NCBI GenBank assembly: GCA_016296185.1
Contig: JAEDJT010000040.1
Location: forward strand, 1-11,736
DNA length: 11,736 bases
Reading direction: 5' to 3'
From: Bacilli bacterium
GTDB lineage: Bacteria; Bacillota_I; Bacilli_A; RF39; UBA660
The notes under the pieces are model-generated. The model saw only the letters and a list, made by a program, of their open reading frames with translations. It was not told the origin of the DNA and did not search any database. Both the position numbers and the translations under genes were made by a program. This document shows, piece after piece, positions 7,732 through 11,736 of the stretch. How positions within the stretch are numbered: the stretch's first letter is position 1; each line of letters begins with the position of its first letter.

Positions 7732-10700
7732 CTAATTCCCCCTTTCTATATAAATCTTATATATATTTACCCTAGAGAAATATCCTGTAAATGTTAAATT
7801 CGTATCAGATAACGCACTTGCCATTGTCCAATAAGTATCTACTTTTCCATTAATCAAAGCTCCATTTATAGCTTCTTCACTAAGCATATTAGAACCACTT
7901 ATATCATTGGCTGAACCGTCTCCTAATTGTAATGAACGTATTGAATATAAACTAGAAGGTTCTGTTGTAGCCAATCCTACTACTAAATGTACCTTATCAT
8001 TTTTATTTAAGTTTAATGAATAATTTGATATAGTTATAACTTGGTCGGCATTCATATTAGTACTTATATAAGTATCATTATCTGTAGCATTTGTTAATGA
8101 TAATTTAGCTCCATTTATTAATGTACCATTATTATATAATACTTCAAATCCGCTATTTGTCTCATCAACGATATATACTGTTACTCTCTTACTTGTAATT
8201 CCATTAGAAGATAATGTTAAACTAAATGAATCATCTGTTGTATTATTATCACTATTAGATATTAAACTTATCATTTGAGATGTATACCAATTATTGGCAG
8301 TAAAAGTTAAACTGGATACAGATGAAGATAAATATTGTGAAGATGAAGCAATATTAATAGTTACATCACTTGTAGGTTGTTTTGATAATTTAACATATAA
8401 TGCTTTATTTCCTCCTTCGACCATTTTAATATATGAAGCAGAAGTTAATATTTCCATTGTATCTTCTTGTGTTGTAGTTCCAGAAGACTTAGAAGCGATA
8501 GCTGTTATAACTATATTTCCCGTTACACTAGGGATATTTATTATATTTCCACTTACAGCAGTACTTGTTATATCATTACTATCCATAGTTACAGTAATAC
8601 TTATATTTTCATATTCACTATTTGGAGATACTGTTGCTACATAAGTTGAACCACTTTCTATACTATTTGAAGAATTATTAATACTACAATGAGTTAAGTT
8701 TCTAGTTATACTATATGTAATTATAACTATAGCAGTAGCGTTTGCTGTTATAACTACATTTCCTGTTACATTAGGTATACTAATATTATTTCCATTAACA
8801 ACCGAACTTGTTATGTTAGTTCCACCCATAGTAACTGTTATTGAACTCATTTCATATCCACTATTTACACTTATAGTTGATGAATAAGATGAGTTATATG
8901 TTATACTATCATTGCTATTATTCGTAGTACAGTTAGTTAAATTATTAGTAACTGTATAAGTAATAACAGAAGTATCGACTGTTATAATTATATTTCCTGT
9001 TACATTAGATATACTAATATTATTACCACTAACAGTATTACTACTTATATCAACTCCATTCATGACAACTTTTATTGAAGATATTGAATATCCAGTATTA
9101 GGAGTTATTGTAGCTGAATAATCAGAACCTTCTTCTATATTTCCACTTACATTATTAGTTGTAGCATTATTTAAATTATTTATTATACTATAAGTATTCT
9201 TACTAACTTCTATTGTTATACTAGATATAACATTATTATTATAAGTTAAATTTATAACACCTGTAGATGAATCATATGATATTTTTAAATTGTTTATAAT
9301 GTCATTATTATGATTACTGCTTATTGTACCATTATTAATATTTAATCCTTCACCTACTATTACCCCACCTAAAGATGTTGAAGTGGCATTTGGTAAAACA
9401 TATTCATCAGGTAATTCATTACTTGTGATGAATTCACTATCATTAGTTAATTGAGATACTTTAGTTGGCACATCAGATGATGTTATATAATTTCTTGCAT
9501 TTAATTTAGTCTCGGTAATATATTCACTTGGGATACTTGTGATGAATCCACTATCATTAGTTAATTGAGATACTTTAGTAGGGACAACAGGTATATCAGA
9601 TAATGTTGCATATTTTTTGTCATTTAATTCTACTTCTGTTATATATTCAGAAGGTATAGAAGTTAAATATCCCATATCATTTATCAATTGACTAGTTTTT
9701 GTAGGTAAATCTGTAGTTTTAACATAATCACTTAAAGTAGGTTTATTAGTTAAATCATTATAGTTTCCACTAAAATGAGTTGACTGACTATGAGTATAAG
9801 CTATATTATAATTAGATTTAAGAGTATTAGTCAAATCATTAGTAGATAAACCCTTACCTTCTACTTTATCTACTTTAGTATTTAATTCATCTTTAGTTGC
9901 CAAACCATTTAAATCAACCTTATTGTCTCCTCCATTTAATTGAGCTTCAGCTATTTTATTTGTTACAAAATTTTCAGTAGCTAATCCTTCGATACTTGGT
10001 ATAGTTGGTTTATTTTTAATAAAACCATCATTTGTACTATCTGTTATATTCCAATCTGATTGCACATTAGCTTCAGCGTTTGAAGGAGCATGGTTGCTTT
10101 GACTATGTTCATAAGCTGTATCATAATTAGATTTAAGTACATTTGTTAAATCATTTGTAACAGTTGGAATAGTAGGTTTATTAGTTAAATCATTATAATT
10201 TCCACTAAAATGAGCTAATTGAGAATGTTTATATGCTGTATCGTAATTAGATTTAAGAGTATTGGTTAAATCATTTGTGCTTAATCCTTTCCCATTTATT
10301 TTATCAACTTTTGTATTTAATTCATCTTTAGTTGCTAATCCTTCGATACTTGGTATAGTTGGTTTATTATTTAAATCATTATATGACCCACTTACGGCAA
10401 CATTTGATAATCCTGTAATCATACTAGCTGGATGCACACTAGGATGAATATAATTATTAGCTCCAGTCTCTATTCTAGCCAATTTATTTTTTTCGTTTGT
10501 TGTATAACTTTCTTGAGATAAACCCATACCTTCTACTTTATCAACTTTTGTATTTAATTCATTTTTAGTTGCCATATTGGTTAAATCTGTATTACCTCCA
10601 CTATCCCAGCTATCTATTTTTTCTTGAGTAATGGTATCTAAAATATCCTTATTATTATGATTATGTTCATTTTCTAACATACTTTGAATTTCTATCCAAA

Positions 10701-10806
10701 GATTATTTATATTATCATTATATAAATTCATTCTTGATGAATAAATTATATCTTTATTTAGCCAATATTTCATTTCTTTTTTACCACTACTATGATTTTC
10801 TGCCAT
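7732..10806 (-). CDS. Phage tail fibre with shaft repeats, InlB-B-like repeats, Calx-beta-like domain and C-terminal beta-sandwich
   Basis: 1024 residues from MAENHSSGKK. A helical N-terminal part (1-70, possible attachment region) leads into a shaft with fibre motifs: ATKxELNTKVDKVxGKGLS (three copies), SGNYNDLTNKPTIP (several), IHPSVHPASMITGL (about 120-132) and PTKVSQLTNDSGFITS (three copies near 368, 409 and 447). Three repeats like those of the giant protein follow (539-611, 617-690, 698-772), then a Calx-beta-like domain (about 785-881; ALYVKLSKQPTSDVTI, SSLTFTANNW) and a beta-sandwich (887-1024) ending IYKIYIERGN. Such shaft motifs are typical of trimeric tail fibres in Gram-positive and gut phages. 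The ATG at 10806 is chosen because AAAGGAG (10824-10818) precedes it; the in-frame ATG at 10851 lies inside a hairpin with no ribosome binding site. The TAG stop is three bases from the giant gene. Likely the receptor-binding or fibre-shaft component that works with the giant protein. Confidence 0.9.
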   Translation of the reverse strand: MAENHSSGKKEMKYWLNKDIIYSSRMNLYNDNINNLWIEIQSMLENEHNHNNKDILDTITQEKIDSWDSGGNTDLTNMATKNELNTKVDKVEGMGLSQESYTTNEKNKLARIETGANNYIHPSVHPASMITGLSNVAVSGSYNDLNNKPTIPSIEGLATKDELNTKVDKINGKGLSTNDLTNTLKSNYDTAYKHSQLAHFSGNYNDLTNKPTIPTVTNDLTNVLKSNYDTAYEHSQSNHAPSNAEANVQSDWNITDSTNDGFIKNKPTIPSIEGLATENFVTNKIAEAQLNGGDNKVDLNGLATKDELNTKVDKVEGKGLSTNDLTNTLKSNYNIAYTHSQSTHFSGNYNDLTNKPTLSDYVKTTDLPTKTSQLINDMGYLTSIPSEYITEVELNDKKYATLSDIPVVPTKVSQLTNDSGFITSIPSEYITETKLNARNYITSSDVPTKVSQLTNDSEFITSNELPDEYVLPNATSTSLGGVIVGEGLNINNGTISSNHNNDIINNLKISYDSSTGVINLTYNNNVISSITIEVSKNTYSIINNLNNATTNNVSGNIEEGSDYSATITPNTGYSISSIKVVMNGVDISSNTVSGNNISISNVTGNIIITVDTSVITYTVTNNLTNCTTNNSNDSITYNSSYSSTISVNSGYEMSSITVTMGGTNITSSVVNGNNISIPNVTGNVVITANATAIVIITYSITRNLTHCSINNSSNSIESGSTYVATVSPNSEYENISITVTMDSNDITSTAVSGNIINIPSVTGNIVITAIASKSSGTTTQEDTMEILTSASYIKMVEGGNKALYVKLSKQPTSDVTINIASSSQYLSSSVSSLTFTANNWYTSQMISLISNSDNNTTDDSFSLTLSSNGITSKRVTVYIVDETNSGFEVLYNNGTLINGAKLSLTNATDNDTYISTNMNADQVITISNYSLNLNKNDKVHLVVGLATTEPSSLYSIRSLQLGDGSANDISGSNMLSEEAINGALINGKVDTYWTMASALSDTNLTFTGYFSRVNIYKIYIERGN
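8491..9192 (-). repeat. Three InlB-B-like protein repeats in the tail fibre
   Basis: Copies at 9192-8974, 8958-8737 and 8715-8491 share the plan of the eight copies in the neighbouring giant gene, including SxSSIxVxMxGxDI and VTGNIxIT. The middle copy (YTVTNNLTNCTTNNS) is close to the first copy in the giant protein (YTVTNNLTNCTTNNS), so the two genes have exchanged or shared repeat units. The first fibre copy lacks the otherwise conserved cysteine (NNLNNATTNN). Confidence 0.85.
9421..9705 (-). repeat. Fibre shaft repeats of PTKxSQLxND type
   Basis: Three copies of PTKVSQLTNDSGFITS (the first as PTKTSQLINDMGYLTS) are spaced about 40 residues apart, with IPSEYITE between them. This is a common repeat of phage tail fibre shafts. 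The DNA copies near 9590-9520 and 9475-9421 are nearly identical, a substrate for slippage or recombination. Confidence 0.8.
9733..10335 (-). repeat. Fibre shaft long repeats (about 57 residues)
   Basis: Two near-identical units at 10335-10165 and 9900-9733 run from ATKDELNTKVDK through GKGLSTNDLTNTLKSNY and a His-Ser-Gln motif to SGNYNDLTNKPT. A partial third unit (TNDLTNVLKSNYDTAYEHSQ) lies between them. The near-identical DNA implies recent duplication or conversion. H-x4-H pairs (194/199, 234/239, 339/344) recur at the same place in each unit. Confidence 0.8.
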
Positions 10807-10817
10807 TATTTTATCAA

Positions 10818-10824
10818 CTCCTTT
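10818..10824 (-). promoter_or_regulatory. Ribosome binding site that fixes the tail-fibre start
   Basis: AAAGGAG on the minus strand, 11 bases before the ATG at 10806-10804. No comparable site precedes the other in-frame ATG at 10851-10849, which falls in the hairpin stem, so the shorter 1024-aa reading is preferred. Confidence 0.8.
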
Positions 10825-10830
10825 CAAATA

Positions 10831-10876
10831 TTTCAAAATAAAATTACTCATGAAGAAAATATATCTTCATGAGTAA
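10831..10876 (-). terminator. Terminator-like hairpin between the membrane-protein gene and the tail fibre
   Basis: A 13-bp perfect stem (10844-10856 with 10864-10876) closes a seven-base loop. On the minus strand it is followed by TTTTATTTTG, a moderate T-run. It lies 14 bases after the stop of the membrane-protein gene and about 20 bases before the fibre's ribosome binding site. With little room for a promoter, partial termination or mRNA processing is more likely than a full stop of transcription. Confidence 0.65.
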
Positions 10877-10957
10877 AATAAGACATTAACTAATCTTCAT
10901 TGAATAATTTTTTTCTTAACCAATCGTCTAGTTTTATGGCAATATAAGATAAGAAAA
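10844..10957 (-). repeat. Direct repeat copy A flanking the fibre/giant-protein cassette
   Basis: The intact parent copy of the repeat found at 2204-2312. It covers the last 20 or so codons of the membrane-protein gene, the spacer and the hairpin. The two copies lie in the same orientation about 8.6 kb apart and enclose exactly the tail fibre and giant protein genes. Confidence 0.85.
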
Positions 10958-11291
10958 ACCATATAAATGTAAAGGATAAACATATTTGTCCCCATAGATT
11001 AAATGGTTGATTAGAATAATCCCAAACACCTAGTCCTAAATAAAGATTAAGGAAACAACCACTAATAAATTCAATAGTTATTATAATTAAAGAACTTAAT
11101 AAACATTGCCATATCATAGGTATTTTAGGAGTTATTTCGTTAATCAATCCAACCAAAAGGCAACATAATCCCCCAACAACAAACATTGAAGGATGCGTAT
11201 AACCTCTCCATAACACCTCTATTCCACAATATATAAAGCCAAATATAATAAAAAGTACAAGAGACTTTAATATATTAATTATTATTTTCAT
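10890..11291 (-). CDS. Small membrane protein, CmpB-like ('putative ABC-transporter type IV') family
   Basis: 133 residues with four likely membrane helices: about 5-25 (LKSLVLFIIFGFIYCGIE), 35-51, 57-81 and 100-119. Two motifs recall the CmpB / putative ABC-transporter type IV family: YCGIEVLWRG near the first helix, and WDYSNQPFNLWGQICL (90-105) before the last. The charged C-terminal tail is KLDDWLRKKLFNED. The Asn-Arg-Gly-containing loop usual in bacterial members appears replaced by YTHPSMFVVGG. Members occur in phage genomes with no proven function; a holin-like or membrane role in lysis, or a superinfection role, is possible but not shown. GAGGGAT upstream serves as ribosome binding site, and the ATG at 11291-11289 is 16 bases after the preceding stop. 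The 3' end of this gene is duplicated at 2245-2312. Confidence 0.8.
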   Translation of the reverse strand: MKIIINILKSLVLFIIFGFIYCGIEVLWRGYTHPSMFVVGGLCCLLVGLINEITPKIPMIWQCLLSSLIIITIEFISGCFLNLYLGLGVWDYSNQPFNLWGQICLSFTFIWFFLSYIAIKLDDWLRKKLFNED

Positions 11292-11307
11292 TATAAATCC
11301 CTCTCTT

Positions 11308-11736
11308 CTAACTAAATGTTTGCCTAAATCCAGTTATAGTAACTGGGTCAGTTAATATATAAACATAATAATCCACGTTATTATAAGTCATTTCATTTCT
11401 ACTGTAAGAGTTAATATATTCAAAATTGTTAGCATCTTTAATACTAGATAAAGCTCCAAAAGATTTAGGATACATATAAACACTTCTTTGCTTTGTCATA
11501 TTATAAGTAGCAGTATATCCCCTACTTGTACCTAATCTACTTGATAATGCACTTACATCTGTTATACTACTTTCATCTATTACGCCATAATAACTAAGTG
11601 CATAAGCCCTAGCCGTAGCATTAGCACTTATACTTCCTGCTTTAATACCAGGATATTCTATTCCAAATGTACTTGTTTTACTTGCACCACCTAAATAAGT
11701 AACAGTAGCGGTGTATGTTATTGAAGAATTATGTGA
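11308..11736 (-). CDS. Phage structural protein, C-terminal part (N-terminus off the right edge)
   Basis: The frame is open from the right edge to a TAG stop at 11310-11308, giving 142 C-terminal residues of a longer protein. The part visible before the first internal Met reads SITYTATVTYLGGAS, PGIKAGSISANATARAYALS and VSALSSRLGTSRGYTATYN, and the protein ends DYYVYILTDPVTITGFRQTF plus Ser. It is rich in Ser, Thr, Tyr and Gly with a beta-strand pattern. The ending, with YMYPKSFGALSSIKDANNF, recalls C-terminal domains of tail or fibre proteins in gut Gram-positive phages (recognition by pattern, no search). The gene sits directly upstream of the membrane-protein gene, 16 bases away. The ATG at 11499 is only an internal Met, because the same frame continues unbroken for 79 more codons to the window edge. 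Confidence 0.72.
   Translation of the reverse strand, partial: SHNSSITYTATVTYLGGASKTSTFGIEYPGIKAGSISANATARAYALSYYGVIDESSITDVSALSSRLGTSRGYTATYNMTKQRSVYMYPKSFGALSSIKDANNFEYINSYSRNEMTYNNVDYYVYILTDPVTITGFRQTFS

Noticed and set aside
8294..8649. Two overlapping plus-strand ORFs opposite the tail fibre
   Set aside because: Both are mirror frames of low-complexity fibre-coding DNA with no supporting signals.
10262..10447. Plus-strand ORF opposite the fibre shaft
   Set aside because: Antisense frame of repeat DNA; no ribosome binding site or recognisable protein.
10807..10851. A tail-fibre start at the ATG 10851, adding 15 residues
   Set aside because: That ATG lies inside a hairpin stem with no Shine-Dalgarno site, while AAAGGAG precedes the ATG at 10806.
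10807..10889. A promoter in the gap before the tail fibre
   Set aside because: TATATT occurs in the hairpin loop and TTGAAA nearby, but not at usable spacing or order; in such AT-rich DNA these are expected by chance.
11308..11499. A free-standing 63-aa minus-strand gene
   Set aside because: The same frame continues without a stop to the window edge at 11736 and the added residues look like the same beta-rich structural protein; the ATG at 11499 has no good ribosome binding site. It is the end of a longer gene.
1..11736. Recoded TGA, since no intact gene here ends in TGA (four TAG, three TAA)
   Set aside because: No gene has an in-frame TGA, the Trp codon checked was TGG, and seven stops are too few to argue for an altered code in such AT-rich DNA.

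Overview
The window is a strongly AT-rich stretch (about 30% G+C by eye) in which every credible gene lies on the minus strand. The genes are tightly packed, with gaps of 3 to about 85 bases, a one-base stop/start overlap, and clear AGGAGG-type ribosome binding sites. The gene content is that of the late tail, baseplate and receptor-binding region of a tailed phage or prophage. Low G+C, strong Shine-Dalgarno sites and the protein families (BppU-type baseplate domain, MucBP-like domain, phage fibre shaft repeats) suggest a Gram-positive, Firmicutes-type host, probably intestinal. The host assignment is inference; nothing in the window names it.

In transcription order (high to low coordinates) the layout is as follows. 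First comes the C-terminal end of a phage structural protein that enters from the right edge (11736-11308). Next is a four-helix membrane protein related to the CmpB 'ABC-transporter type IV' family (11291-10890), then a terminator-like hairpin (about 10876-10831). A 1024-aa tail fibre follows, with a shaft of tandem fibre repeats, three InlB-B-like repeats, a Calx-beta-like domain and a C-terminal beta-sandwich (10806-7732). Three bases later starts an 1803-aa giant protein combining an N-terminal beta domain, a right-handed beta-helix, eight more InlB-B-like repeats and a metzincin-type zinc protease (7728-2317). Then come a decayed copy of the 3' end of the membrane-protein gene and a second, homologous hairpin (2312-2191). 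Last are a MucBP-like acidic small protein (2176-1826), a coiled-coil protein coupled to it (1826-1443), a subtilisin-family serine protease (1426-503) and the start of a BppU-type baseplate protein that leaves by the left edge (483-1).

The most striking features are as follows. The two huge fibre/adhesin genes sit between two about 110-bp direct repeats, each made of the end of the membrane-protein gene plus its hairpin, as expected of an exchangeable receptor-binding cassette. The two hairpins differ by two compensatory base-pair swaps, so the structure looks maintained. Two unrelated proteases (metzincin and subtilase), a beta-helix of the kind found in polysaccharide depolymerases, a mucin-binding-like domain and eleven related adhesin repeats are gathered in one tail locus. 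A reasonable inference is a virion tip built to bind and cut through a glycoprotein-rich layer (mucus, S-layer or capsule), but substrate and virion location are not shown by the sequence.

No tRNA, rRNA, CRISPR array, integrase, transposase or convincing promoter was seen. No stretch over 300 bases lacks a gene.
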